From: SIG603 sp964370115
Lineage (GTDB): Bacteria; Bacillota; Clostridia; Oscillospirales; Acutalibacteraceae
NCBI GenBank assembly: GCA_964370115.1
Contig: CAYJIA010000023.1
Coordinates: forward strand, 1 to 35,428
Direction: 5' to 3'
Length of the DNA stretch: 35,428 nucleotides
The notes under the pieces are model-generated. The model ran no database searches. It worked only from the letters and a program-made list of their open reading frames with translations, and had not been told where the DNA came from. The translations under genes were made by a program, and so were the position numbers. Below, one piece after another: positions 8,241-16,695 of this stretch (position 1 is the stretch's first letter; the number at the start of each line of letters is the position of its first letter).

Positions 8241-8268
8241 TGTTATAATATGCCAAAGATTATTTATA

Positions 8269-8287
8269 TTTTGCTCATAGAGCAAAA
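8269..8287. repeat. hairpin inside the repeat-rich stretch
   Basis: TTTTGCTC (8269-8276), loop ATA, GAGCAAAA (8280-8287), flanked by heptamer-like repeats on both sides (CCATTCA units before, GGTGAAA units at 8303-8316). Same architecture as the arginine-cluster elements: arms of 7-nt repeats around a short hairpin with a 3-nt loop. The whole stretch 8186-8500 shows no credible gene. Confidence 0.55.
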
Positions 8288-8414
8288 TGGCTAAAGACTA
8301 ATGGTGAAAGGTGAAAGACTATGGGTGTGAATAGTGAACTTGCAAGATATTAGATAGATTTATCTATTGAAGTAGTGGGATATTATAAATCGCTAAAATC
8401 AAGAGTTTGTAATG

Positions 8415-8469
8415 ATATATTGACTAAAGCAGCCATTCACCATTCACCTTTAGCCCTTAGTCAATCTCC
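8415..8469. repeat. 55-bp exact direct repeat, copy 2
   Basis: Second copy of the repeat at 8186-8240, offset 229 bp. Sequences diverge immediately after it (TGTT versus AACG). Confidence 0.95.
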
Positions 8470-8503
8470 AACGGGAGATTATGAGTATAATCCACATAAA
8501 AGC

Positions 8504-8540
8504 AAACTATCACTATCAAAAAAATTGATAGTGATAGTTT
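8504..8540. terminator. 16-bp hairpin downstream of potD
   Basis: AAACTATCACTATCAA (8504-8519) / TTGATAGTGATAGTTT (8525-8540), loop of five A. Lies about 40 nt past the potD stop (minus strand) and may be a backup terminator; the U-tract is weak on either strand. Confidence 0.5.
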
Positions 8541-8552
8541 ATTTCTTTATTG

Positions 8553-8575
8553 ACAGACACCTATGGAGTGTCTGT
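8553..8575 (-). terminator. potD terminator hairpin
   Basis: ACAGACAC (8553-8560) / GTGTCTGT (8568-8575), 7-nt loop, starting 2 nt after the potD stop codon. No strong U-run follows on the minus strand, so termination may rely on this plus the next hairpin. Confidence 0.55.
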
Positions 8576-8576
8576 T

Positions 8577-9725
8577 TTATTCAGCTGCGTTTTTAAATTC
8601 TGTCCACGCTATGCCGTGTGCGTCGTTTGCTTCTGCTGAGATGTTTTGAATCATTTCCATGTCGTCTAGAGAAATTTCTTCAGGTAGAGTTAGGAATGAT
8701 TTGTATTCTTCAGAGATAAACTCTTCAGCCGCTAGAGTTGTGCAGTAGTATCCGTACCACTCAAAGCTTGTTGCAGCTACTTCTGGTCTTAGAAGATAGT
8801 CTATAAACATGTGAGCTGCTTCTGGGTTTGGAGCATTTTTTGGAATGATTTGTCCAACGATACCAAAGCCTATGCCCTCTTCAGGGTAAACAACTTCTAA
8901 CTCAGGATTTGCAAGTTTTGCCATTGTTACTTGAGATGTGTACATAACAGCCGCTGCAATTTCGCCTGAAACTAAATCGTCTTGGATGTTGTCATCTTTA
9001 ATAAGTCTGATGTTTGGAGCAAGCTCTAGCATTTTGTCGCCTGCTGCCTCGATTGTAGCAACGTCTTCTACGTTATAGCTCTCGCCTAAAACTTTAAGCG
9101 CCATGCCGTTCATAACACGGTAGTTAGATGTGATACCAATATTGTCTTCAAATGCTGCGTCCCATAGGTCAGCGTAGCCGTTAACTTCAACATCTATTAA
9201 AGCAGGGTTGTAAACGATAGTTTGAACGCCTGCGCCATAAGGTACTGAGTACTCGTCGTTAGGGTCAAAGAATTGAGCTTGGTATAGAGGGTTAACATTG
9301 CCTAGATTAGCTATTTTAGAAGTATCAAGTTTTTGAACTAGGTCTTGCTCTATAGCTAGCTCGATGATGTAGTCATCAACTATAACTAGGTCGTAGTCAC
9401 TGCCGTCTGTTTCTGCAAGTTTTGCAAGCATTGTTTCGCCAGTATCAAAGTTAACGTAGTTGACTTTAATGCCTGTCTCGGTTTCAAAACCTTCTAATAC
9501 CTCAGGTGGATACATGCCTTCCCAAGTGTAAATAGTTAGAGTGTCGCCTACTTCTGTTGCTTCCTCTGATGTGCTCTCGCTGTCTGATGCGCTCTCGCTC
9601 TCAGATGTTGACTCGCTTTCAGATGTACTTTGTGAAGATGATGAAGAACCACCGTCAGTTGAACAAGCTGCAAATACTGTTGTCATAAGGCATAAAGCCA
9701 TAACAAGTGCTATTATTTTTTTCAT
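8577..9725 (-). CDS. potD: spermidine/putrescine-binding lipoprotein
   Basis: A 382-residue extracellular solute-binding lipoprotein. The N-terminus is a signal peptide with lipobox VFAAC, lipidated Cys21. Residues about 25-55 are an unusual low-complexity linker of Ser, Glu, Thr and Asp, a likely flexible spacer to the membrane. The binding domain starts near TLTIYTWEGMYPPEVLEGFE, the characteristic PotD/PotF opening, and contains DYDLVIVDDYIIELA and YSVPYGAGVQTIVYN. It captures polyamines and delivers them to PotB/PotC. Last gene of potABCD, 63 bp after potC; GAAAGGA precedes the ATG. Polyamine specificity is inferred from family and operon. Confidence 0.92.
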   Translation of the reverse strand: MKKIIALVMALCLMTTVFAACSTDGGSSSSSQSTSESESTSESESASDSESTSEEATEVGDTLTIYTWEGMYPPEVLEGFETETGIKVNYVNFDTGETMLAKLAETDGSDYDLVIVDDYIIELAIEQDLVQKLDTSKIANLGNVNPLYQAQFFDPNDEYSVPYGAGVQTIVYNPALIDVEVNGYADLWDAAFEDNIGITSNYRVMNGMALKVLGESYNVEDVATIEAAGDKMLELAPNIRLIKDDNIQDDLVSGEIAAAVMYTSQVTMAKLANPELEVVYPEEGIGFGIVGQIIPKNAPNPEAAHMFIDYLLRPEVAATSFEWYGYYCTTLAAEEFISEEYKSFLTLPEEISLDDMEMIQNISAEANDAHGIAWTEFKNAAE

Positions 9726-9759
9726 TATGTTCGTCCTTTCAAAATTAAAATATATATGA

Positions 9760-9773
9760 AACCCAAAAGGGTT
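9760..9773 (-). promoter_or_regulatory. small hairpin between potC and potD
   Basis: AACCC (9760-9764) / GGGTT (9769-9773), loop AAAA, in the 63-bp potC-potD gap. Could stabilise or process the mRNA so that the binding protein is made in excess, as is common in ABC importers; weak evidence. Confidence 0.3.
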
Positions 9774-9788
9774 ATCACCAAAATAAAA

Positions 9789-10601
9789 TTATGCTTTAGT
9801 TTTTTCTTTAATTACCTTTATTTTTTTAGGCTGTCCTATTCTTGCGATTAGTGCCGATAGAGTGCACATTAAAATTGTGACACCTAAAAGCAGTGTGCAC
9901 ATGGCGTTTACCTTTGGTGTGACGCCTGTTCTAAGCTGGGTGTAAATTTTTAGGGGAAGAGTGTTGGACTCTGGCCCTGCAACAAACATGCTTATAATAA
10001 CGTCGTCAAAACTCATCGCAAAGGATAAAAGCATACCGGACACTATTGCGGGAGCTATAAGTGGTAAAACTATGTCGACAAAGGTTTTTATCTTTGTCGC
10101 CCCTAGGTCAAGCGCTGCCTCTTCAAGGCTTTTATCCATGCCAACTAGTCTTGCCTTTACCTGCATAAATACATAAGGTATACAGAATGTAGTATGGGCT
10201 ATAATCATTGCACCCATACCAAAGGGTATGCCTATGAGTGCAAAGAAGACTAGGAACACCATGCCCAAAATAATTTCGGGTATCATAATTGGTATCATCG
10301 ACACATATTCGATAAAGCCCTTGGTTTTTGACGGGATTTTGGACATTCCATAGGCTCCTAAAGTGCCTATGACACCTGCCGATATACAGCTTGCACTTGC
10401 CAAAACTAAGCTGTTTATGAGCGCCTCAAAGTACGAGTCGTCTGCAAAAAGCTCTTCATACCATACAAGCGAAAAACCCTCCCAAACAGAGCTTAGTTTG
10501 CTCTCGTTAAACGAATAGATAATAACAAGTATTATCGGTATATACATTAGAAGTATTATAATACCCAGATAGGTTTGTGGAAGTTTTGTTCTATTTTTCA
10601 T
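9789..10601 (-). CDS. potC: spermidine/putrescine ABC permease PotC
   Basis: A 270-residue inner-membrane permease with about six helices. The cytoplasmic EAA loop, where PotA docks, is EEAALDLGATKIKTFVDIVLP. The N-terminal 'LLMYIPIILVIIYSFN' and the 'SFDDVIISMFVAGP' segment are typical of PotC/PotI. It forms the polyamine channel with PotB. Ribosome site TAGGAGGT sits 6 nt before the ATG, 9 nt after the potB stop. Confidence 0.93.
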   Translation of the reverse strand: MKNRTKLPQTYLGIIILLMYIPIILVIIYSFNESKLSSVWEGFSLVWYEELFADDSYFEALINSLVLASASCISAGVIGTLGAYGMSKIPSKTKGFIEYVSMIPIMIPEIILGMVFLVFFALIGIPFGMGAMIIAHTTFCIPYVFMQVKARLVGMDKSLEEAALDLGATKIKTFVDIVLPLIAPAIVSGMLLSFAMSFDDVIISMFVAGPESNTLPLKIYTQLRTGVTPKVNAMCTLLLGVTILMCTLSALIARIGQPKKIKVIKEKTKA

Positions 10602-10610
10602 ATATACCTC

Positions 10611-11480
10611 CTACATTAAACCTTCAAGGTCTTTAGAACCCGAAAGTTTTCTGTATCCGTAAATGAGTATAGTGGTAAGCAGCATAAGCGCCACGGCTAA
10701 AGCCGCCGCAAACGGCCAGTTATTGCCTCTTAAAAGCTGGTCTTGGATTACACTACCCACTAAGACAACTTTGTTTCCACCTAATAGGTCTGCTATAAAG
10801 AACAGTCCCATTGACGGAACAAATGTCAAAATTATGCCCGACAAAAGCCCCGGCATAGTAAGTTTTAAAGTAACTGTCAAAAACGCTTTTATAGGAGATG
10901 CACCGAGGTCACGTGCGGCCTCTATTAAACTCCAGTCAATTTTTTCGGCACTTGAATATACTGAGAAAATCATAAATGGAACCAGTGCATATATCATGCC
11001 GACTACCACAGCCTCGTATGTGTACAAGAGTCTTAAAGGCGAGTCGGTAAGGCCTATGCTCATTAAAAGTTTATCCAAAACGCCGTTGCTTCTAAATATT
11101 ATTATCCAGCCATAAAGCCTTATTAATGAGCTAGTCCAAAAAGGAATCATCAAAAGCATCATGGTGCGCTTTTTCCACTTTGCGGTGAGCTTTGCCATAA
11201 AATATCCAAAAGGATAGCCGATGAGCACTATAAAAAATGTGCTGGTAATTGCAAGTTTTATGGACTCCCAAAAAGTTTGCAGATAAACAGGTTGGAAAAT
11301 GTCTATATAGTTTTGAGTTGTAAATTCGTTTACTATTCCCCAAGTTTCTGCCCTCGTTTGAAAACTGAGGTAAAACATGTATATTATAGGACCAAGTACA
11401 AATATGAGTGTGAAAATATACATTGGCAAAACAGATAGTTTGTAGGCGCCGTCTTTTTTTAGTAATTTATTTTTTTCCAT
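10611..11480 (-). CDS. potB: spermidine/putrescine ABC permease PotB
   Basis: A 289-residue permease with six predicted helices; starts KLSVLPMYIFTLIFVLGPIIYM, the usual PotB first helix, and carries the EAA loop as EAARDLGASPIKAFLTVTL. It pairs with PotC. The gene starts 11 nt after the potA stop. Its upstream purine run is GGGGGG rather than AGGAGG, a weaker ribosome site, so translational coupling with potA is likely. Confidence 0.93.
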   Translation of the reverse strand: MEKNKLLKKDGAYKLSVLPMYIFTLIFVLGPIIYMFYLSFQTRAETWGIVNEFTTQNYIDIFQPVYLQTFWESIKLAITSTFFIVLIGYPFGYFMAKLTAKWKKRTMMLLMIPFWTSSLIRLYGWIIIFRSNGVLDKLLMSIGLTDSPLRLLYTYEAVVVGMIYALVPFMIFSVYSSAEKIDWSLIEAARDLGASPIKAFLTVTLKLTMPGLLSGIILTFVPSMGLFFIADLLGGNKVVLVGSVIQDQLLRGNNWPFAAALAVALMLLTTILIYGYRKLSGSKDLEGLM

Positions 11481-11491
11481 TTGCGCCCCCC

Positions 11492-12571
11492 TTATTCACT
11501 TACGAGGACTGCGTTTTCTGTTGCAAAAGTCAGTCTTACCTCGTCGTCTACTTTAAGGCTTGAGTCTATTCCGTGCCTACTTGCGACAACCGATGTGCCG
11601 TCGGCAAGCTTCACTTCTATTCTTAGCATACCGCCCGAGAAAGTTTTTTCTATGACAGTACCCAAAAGTCCCTCTTGATGGTCAATGTCGTTTAAAGCCA
11701 AAACAATTTGTTCGCTTCTAACGGCAACGAGTGCTTTGTCGCCCTCTTTAATATCGAACTCTCTTTTTAAAACCGTAAATCTACCGCTTGAAGTCTCAAT
11801 CAAGACTTCGGCAAAAATTGAATTTTCGCTTATTGCCTTTGCCGTGCCTTCTATTATATTTGCCGAGCCTACGAATTTTGCAACATAGGCGGTTTGCGGT
11901 GAGTCGTAAATTTGTGTAGGTGTTCCAAGTTGCTCAAACACGCCGTCTTTCATCACCGCAATGGTGTCCGACATATTTAGGGCTTCCTCTTGGTCATGAG
12001 TTATATATATAAATGTAATGCCAAGTTTTTTTTGTAGTCTTTTAAGCTCAAGTTGCATTTGGCGTCTTAGTTGTAAGTCAAGTGCTCCTAAAGGCTCGTC
12101 TAAAAGCAAAACTTTTGGCCTGTTTATAATGCTTCTTGCAATTGCAACCCTTTGTTTTTGTCCGCCTGAAAGCTCAGAGGGCATACGCTTTGCGTATTCG
12201 GAAAGCTGAACTATCTCTAAAGCCTCGCGAACTCTCTCTTTAATTTCAGATTTTTTTACTTTTCTTATTTTAAGGGCATATCCGACATTTGCCTCTACGT
12301 TCATATGTGGGAAAAGTGCGTAGTTTTGAAAAACCGTGTTTACGTCTCTTTTGTTTGGAACAAAAGCGGTGATGTCCTCACCATTTAGACATACAGTTCC
12401 GCTGTCGGGTGTCTCTAGTCCCGATATTATTCTAAGCGTGGTGGTTTTTCCACAACCAGAAGAGCCCAAAAGCGTGACAAACTCGCCCGCCTCTACCTTT
12501 AAGTCTATTCCTTTTAGAACATGTGTGTCTTTAAAGCTTTTTGTAATTCCTGTAAGTTCTAACAACGCCAC
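11492..12571 (-). CDS. potA: spermidine/putrescine ABC ATPase PotA
   Basis: About 359 residues. Walker A GSSGCGKTT, Q-loop VFQNYALFPH, signature LSGGQKQRVAIARS, Walker B VLLLDEPLGALD and switch THDQEEAL are intact; the C-terminal ~120 residues form the TOBE regulatory domain. It powers polyamine uptake. Two in-frame GTG codons are possible starts: the one at 12580 overlaps the GGAG ribosome site (12583-12580), while GTG 12571 lies 8 nt downstream of it and is preferred. First gene of potABCD, transcribed from the promoter at 12654-12682 and divergent from argG. Confidence 0.93.
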   Translation of the reverse strand: MALLELTGITKSFKDTHVLKGIDLKVEAGEFVTLLGSSGCGKTTTLRIISGLETPDSGTVCLNGEDITAFVPNKRDVNTVFQNYALFPHMNVEANVGYALKIRKVKKSEIKERVREALEIVQLSEYAKRMPSELSGGQKQRVAIARSIINRPKVLLLDEPLGALDLQLRRQMQLELKRLQKKLGITFIYITHDQEEALNMSDTIAVMKDGVFEQLGTPTQIYDSPQTAYVAKFVGSANIIEGTAKAISENSIFAEVLIETSSGRFTVLKREFDIKEGDKALVAVRSEQIVLALNDIDHQEGLLGTVIEKTFSGGMLRIEVKLADGTSVVASRHGIDSSLKVDDEVRLTFATENAVLVSE

Positions 12572-12653
12572 AGCACTCACTCCATTTCATAATGTATATA
12601 AATTGTATATTTTTAAATGTATATCAATTTAGTCTATATTCAACTGCTTTTAA

Positions 12654-12682
12654 ATTATATAGTTATTACATATATTTGTCAA
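12654..12682 (-). promoter_or_regulatory. potABCD promoter
   Basis: Minus strand TTGACA (12682-12677), exactly 17-nt spacer, TATAAT (12659-12654): full consensus sigma-A promoter, about 80 nt upstream of potA. Confidence 0.85.
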
Positions 12683-12806
12683 GAACATTGTTTGGGTTTT
12701 GCAAATACAAAGCTTCCGTTTTGTCGGAGTTAGCTATACAGAACAGGAAAAATTAAGCGAAATACTATAAACATTAGTGTCTGGTGCATTTTTTTACACT
12801 GTAATT

Positions 12807-12866
12807 TGTGCATTATGCAAAAAGTGAGTATATTTATGCAAATAACAGTTGATTTTTTGCATAAAA
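12807..12866 (+). promoter_or_regulatory. repeated TATGCAAA motifs upstream of argG
   Basis: ATGCAAA occurs in two direct copies (TTATGCAAAAA near 12814 and TTTATGCAAAT near 12834) and one inverted copy (TTTTGCATAAA near 12855-12865) across the argG promoter. ArgR recognises paired TGNAT-type half-sites, so these are candidate ArgR boxes. They do not match the 18-bp consensus exactly; low confidence. Confidence 0.3.
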
Positions 12867-12876
12867 GGTGTATAAT
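12849..12876 (+). promoter_or_regulatory. argG promoter
   Basis: TTGATT (12849-12854), 16-nt spacer, TATAAT (12871-12876), 37 nt upstream of the argG ATG. Confidence 0.7.
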
Positions 12877-12912
12877 AGCATTATATAATAATTTACAAAG
12901 GAGATTTTAATT

Positions 12913-14139
12913 ATGGCTAAAACAAAACAAGATATAAAAAAAGTAGTACTTGCATATTCAGGAGGACTTGACACTTCTATCATTATTCCATGGCTTAAAG
13001 AAAACTACAACAACTGCGAGGTAGTTGCGGTATCGGGCGATGTTGGACAAGGAACAGAGCTTGAGGGTCTAGAAGAAAAAGCGATTGCAACAGGTGCTTC
13101 AAAACTTTATATTGCAGATTTAAAAGAAGAGTTTATCACAGATTATGTGTATCCAACAATGCAAGCAGGCGCAGTATATGAAAACAAATATCTTTTAGGT
13201 ACATCTTTTGCAAGACCTATCATTGCAAAACGTATAGTTGAAATAGCACTTGAAGAGGGTGCCGATGCTATTTGCCACGGTTGCACAGGTAAAGGTAACG
13301 ACCAAGTTCGTTTTGAGCTTACAATAAAAGCTTTTGCACCAGACATGGCGATAATTGCTCCTTGGAGAGAGTGGGACATAAAATCAAGAGACGAAGAAAT
13401 TGAGTATGCCGAGGCACACAATATTCCACTAAAAATCAACAGAGAGACTAACTACTCAAAAGATAAAAACCTATGGCATCTATCACACGAGGGTATGGAC
13501 CTTGAAAATCCAAACAACGAACCTCTATATAATAAAGAAGGCTTCCTAGAGATGTCTGTTTCTCCTGAAATGGCACCTGACGCACCTACTTACATCACAC
13601 TTTCATTTGAAAAAGGCGTGCCTTACGCTATAAACGGCGAGAAAATGTCTGCTACAGAGCTTGTAGAGGCATTAAACGAAGTAGGCGGTAAAAACGGAAT
13701 AGGACTTGCCGATATAATAGAAAACAGACTAGTGGGTATGAAATCAAGAGGTGTTTACGAAACTCCAGGCGGAACAATTTTGTACCATGCACATAATAAA
13801 CTTGAAGAGCTTTGCCTAGACCGTGAGACTTATCACTACAAACAACAAATCGGCCTAAAATTTGCCGACCTAGTATACAATGGCCAGTGGTTTACTCCTC
13901 TAAGAGAGGCTCTAACAGCATTTGTAGACAACACTCAACAAACTGTTACAGGCGATGTTAAAATGAAACTTTATAAAGGCAATATTATAGATGCAGGCGT
14001 GACTTCACCTTACTCACTATACGACGAGGAAATCGCAACATTTGACGAGGACGAAGTATATGACCAAAAAGATTCACAAGGCTTTATAAACCTATTTGGT
14101 CTACCAGTAAAAGTTTGGGCACAAAAAAACGGGAAGTAA
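12913..14139 (+). CDS. argG: argininosuccinate synthase
   Basis: A 408-residue cytoplasmic enzyme that joins citrulline and aspartate using ATP, the penultimate step of arginine synthesis. The ATP-binding PP-loop is at the N-terminus, AYSGGLDTS (residues 14-22), and the conserved HGCTGKGNDQVRFE segment (citrulline/aspartate binding) follows near residue 118. Length is normal. Ribosome site AAAGGAG is 8 nt upstream. It heads the arginine cluster, is divergent from potA, and is followed by palindromic repeat A before argH. Confidence 0.97.
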   Translation: MAKTKQDIKKVVLAYSGGLDTSIIIPWLKENYNNCEVVAVSGDVGQGTELEGLEEKAIATGASKLYIADLKEEFITDYVYPTMQAGAVYENKYLLGTSFARPIIAKRIVEIALEEGADAICHGCTGKGNDQVRFELTIKAFAPDMAIIAPWREWDIKSRDEEIEYAEAHNIPLKINRETNYSKDKNLWHLSHEGMDLENPNNEPLYNKEGFLEMSVSPEMAPDAPTYITLSFEKGVPYAINGEKMSATELVEALNEVGGKNGIGLADIIENRLVGMKSRGVYETPGGTILYHAHNKLEELCLDRETYHYKQQIGLKFADLVYNGQWFTPLREALTAFVDNTQQTVTGDVKMKLYKGNIIDAGVTSPYSLYDEEIATFDEDEVYDQKDSQGFINLFGLPVKVWAQKNGK

Positions 14140-14140
14140 T

Positions 14141-14260
14141 TGAGAATTATATAATTGAGAATTGAGAATTGTGGTGAAAACGCAAAGCGTTTTTTAATTA
14201 TAACACGCCACAGGCGTGAACCTTAATTCTCCATTCTACACTCTCAATTCTCAATTAAAT
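14141..14260. repeat. palindromic intergenic repeat, element A
   Basis: Outer arms of GAGAATT heptamers: AATTGAGAATTGAGA (14153-14167) pairs with TCTCAATTCTCAATT (14242-14256). Inside are two short hairpins: AAAACGC-AAA-GCGTTTT (14177-14193) and CACGCC-ACA-GGCGTG (14204-14218). Fills the argG-argH gap up to the argH ribosome site. Confidence 0.85.
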
Positions 14261-14272
14261 TAAGGAGAATAT

Positions 14273-15655
14273 ATGAAACTTTGGAAGGGTCGTTTTTCTA
14301 AGGAAATCGATGAAAAAACTAATGACTTTAACTCGTCTATCAATATAGACAGCAGAATGTATAAAGAGGATATCACGGGTAGTATAGCACATTCTTATAT
14401 GCTTTCTAAGTGCGGGATAATATCGGAGGAAGACAGCGAGAAAATTTCTAAAGAGCTAACAAAAATGCTCGACGAAATTGAAGCGGGAACTCTCATGATA
14501 GATCCAAACGCCGAGGATATTCACAGCTTTATAGAGGCAGAACTGACTGGCAGAATTGGCGATGCAGGCAAAAGACTACACACGGCAAGAAGCAGAAACG
14601 ACCAAGTTGCCCTAGACGTAAGAATGTATCTTAGAAAAGAATGTGACATACTCATGGGACTTTTGATAGATTTTTGCAAGGTGCTAAACGACAAGGCGTT
14701 AGAACATAGCGACACGGTTATGCCGGGCTATACTCACCTGCAAAGAGCACAGCCAATAAGCTTTGGACATCACCTTTTATGCTATTGTGAAATGATTTTA
14801 AGAGACATAGAAAGACTTTTCGATGCTTTTCAAAGAATGAATTACTCTCCGCTAGGCTCGGGTGCGTTGGCGGGTACGACATATCCAATAGACCGTGAGC
14901 TTACAGCAGAGCTTTTGGGTTTTAAAGGTCCTACAAGAAACAGCCTTGACGGTGTGTCAGACAGAGATTTTTGTGCGGAAATTGCATTTGCAATATCGCT
15001 TTGTATGGTGCATCTTTCAAGATTTTCTGAGGAGGTTATTTTGTGGTGCTCTTGGGAGTTTAAGTTTGTCGAACTGGACGATGCTTTCTCGACTGGTTCA
15101 AGCATTATGCCACAAAAGAAAAATCCTGACATAACAGAGCTAATTCGAGGAAAATCTGGCAGGGTAATAGGCGACTTGACAGCGCTTTTGACCATGATGA
15201 AAGGTCTACCCCTTGCGTATAACAAAGACATGCAAGAGGATAAAGAGGCAACTTTTGATGCTGTAGACACACTAAAACTTTGTCTTACACCGCTTATTCC
15301 AATGGTGGAGACCATGAAAGTCAACAAAGAAAATATGAGAAAAGCGGCGGCTGGTGGCTTTATTAACGCGACCGACTGTGCCGATTACTTGGTATCGCAA
15401 AAAGGCACTCCTTTTCGTGATGCATATAAAATTACTGGGGAGCTCGTTGCACTTTGCATAGAAAAAGGCGTAGACTTAGAAACGCTTTCTTTTGGGGATT
15501 ATAAAAATGTTTGTGACGAATTTACGGAAGATGTATATGAATTTATTAATTTGGATAAATGCCTAAATGACAGGACCTCTCTAGGAGGTCCGGCTCCCAC
15601 AAATGTAAAAAAAGAATGTGAACTTATGAAAAAAAGGATTGAAGAATTATGTTAA
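14273..15655 (+). CDS. argH: argininosuccinate lyase
   Basis: A 460-residue member of the fumarase/aspartase superfamily; cleaves argininosuccinate to arginine and fumarate. The superfamily signature GSSIMPQKKNPD is at residues 275-286, with the catalytic Ser in the GSS turn; HTARSRNDQVALD (near residue 102) and GYTHLQRAQP are further conserved blocks. AAGGAG lies at the right edge of repeat A, 8 nt before the ATG. The 3' end overlaps argC by 7 nt. Confidence 0.97.
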   Translation: MKLWKGRFSKEIDEKTNDFNSSINIDSRMYKEDITGSIAHSYMLSKCGIISEEDSEKISKELTKMLDEIEAGTLMIDPNAEDIHSFIEAELTGRIGDAGKRLHTARSRNDQVALDVRMYLRKECDILMGLLIDFCKVLNDKALEHSDTVMPGYTHLQRAQPISFGHHLLCYCEMILRDIERLFDAFQRMNYSPLGSGALAGTTYPIDRELTAELLGFKGPTRNSLDGVSDRDFCAEIAFAISLCMVHLSRFSEEVILWCSWEFKFVELDDAFSTGSSIMPQKKNPDITELIRGKSGRVIGDLTALLTMMKGLPLAYNKDMQEDKEATFDAVDTLKLCLTPLIPMVETMKVNKENMRKAAAGGFINATDCADYLVSQKGTPFRDAYKITGELVALCIEKGVDLETLSFGDYKNVCDEFTEDVYEFINLDKCLNDRTSLGGPAPTNVKKECELMKKRIEELC

Positions 15656-16683
15656 AAGTTTCGGTAATAGGAGCGACAGGCTATGCAGGCGCAGAGCTTT
15701 GTAGACTGCTTATGGCGCATGAAAAAGTGGAACTCAGTGCCGTAAGTTCGGTGAGTTTTCTAGGAAAAAAAATGAGTGATGTGTACCCTGCTTTTCTTTC
15801 TATGTGTGACATGGTATGTGTAACACAGGACGAAGCAGTGGCAGTAGCAGACGTAGTTTTTGCAGCACTTCCACACGGGCTGTCTCAAGAGCTTGCAAAA
15901 GAATGTAATGAAAAAAATAAAATATTTATAGACCTCGGTGCCGACTTTAGGCTAGAGAGCGAAGAGGAATATGAAAAATGGTACGGCGGAAAATTCGACG
16001 ATAAAGAGCTACATAAAAAAGCGGTTTACGGACTTCCGGAGCTTTTTAGAGACGAGATTAAAGGCAAGAAAATAATCGCAAATCCAGGTTGCTACACAAC
16101 AGTCGTTCCACTTTCTTTAGCTCCTGCGCTAAAGGCTGGATTTATAGAGACTACAGGAATTATCGCCGACTGTAAATCAGGTGTTACAGGAGCGGGCAGA
16201 AGCCCCTCGCAAACGACACATTATCCCGATTTAAACGAAGGTATGGCGGCGTATAAAGTGGCAAACCACAGGCATACTCCCGAGATAGAACAAAGCCTTA
16301 GCAAAGTGTCAAGCGACAATGTAAAAGTGACTTTTGTTCCTCATTTGCTTCCTATAAACCGCGGAATACTCGCAACTTGTTACGCTAGACTTAAACCAAA
16401 CGTAACAAAACAGAACTTAAGAGAAGTGTATGAAAAAGCATACAAAGACGAGTACTTTGTGAGGCTTTTAGAAGACGGAAAATCTGCGGATATCCACAAT
16501 ATTAAGTACACAAATTTTTGCGACGTGTCAATTTTTGTAGACGAGAGCACCTCGACCTTTATAGCAATAGGCGCAATAGACAACATGGTAAAAGGTGCCG
16601 CGGGGCAGGCGATACAAAACATGAATATAGTGTGTGACTTTGATGAAAACGAAGGTTTAAAACTAATACCACCTGCGTTTTAA
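15649..16683 (+). CDS. argC: N-acetyl-gamma-glutamyl-phosphate reductase
   Basis: A 344-residue NADPH-dependent reductase converting acetylglutamyl phosphate to the semialdehyde. The N-terminal nucleotide motif is GATGYAGAELCRLL; the catalytic cysteine is Cys148 in NPGCYTT; HRHTPEIEQ supplies the catalytic His region. Begins inside the last codons of argH (7-nt overlap), implying coupled translation, and is followed after 12 nt by the DUF4037 gene. Confidence 0.97.
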   Translation: MLKVSVIGATGYAGAELCRLLMAHEKVELSAVSSVSFLGKKMSDVYPAFLSMCDMVCVTQDEAVAVADVVFAALPHGLSQELAKECNEKNKIFIDLGADFRLESEEEYEKWYGGKFDDKELHKKAVYGLPELFRDEIKGKKIIANPGCYTTVVPLSLAPALKAGFIETTGIIADCKSGVTGAGRSPSQTTHYPDLNEGMAAYKVANHRHTPEIEQSLSKVSSDNVKVTFVPHLLPINRGILATCYARLKPNVTKQNLREVYEKAYKDEYFVRLLEDGKSADIHNIKYTNFCDVSIFVDESTSTFIAIGAIDNMVKGAAGQAIQNMNIVCDFDENEGLKLIPPAF

Positions 16684-16695
16684 GGAGGCTTTTAA

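Noticed and set aside
8186..8469. Possible CRISPR array
   Set aside because: Only two copies, 55 bp long, 174 bp apart, no regular spacers and no cas genes.
8375..8596. 73-residue open frame in the repeat-rich stretch
   Set aside because: It runs through the 55-bp repeat and two hairpins, has no ribosome site and overlaps the end of potD.
12583..12912. Riboswitch or T-box leader between potA and argG
   Set aside because: Promoters on both strands leave short leaders, and I found no T-box sequence or known aptamer.
14141..14260. Element A as the argG rho-independent terminator only
   Set aside because: The same two-hairpin layout occurs in both orientations and at other gaps, so a repeat family explains it better; a terminating side effect is still possible.
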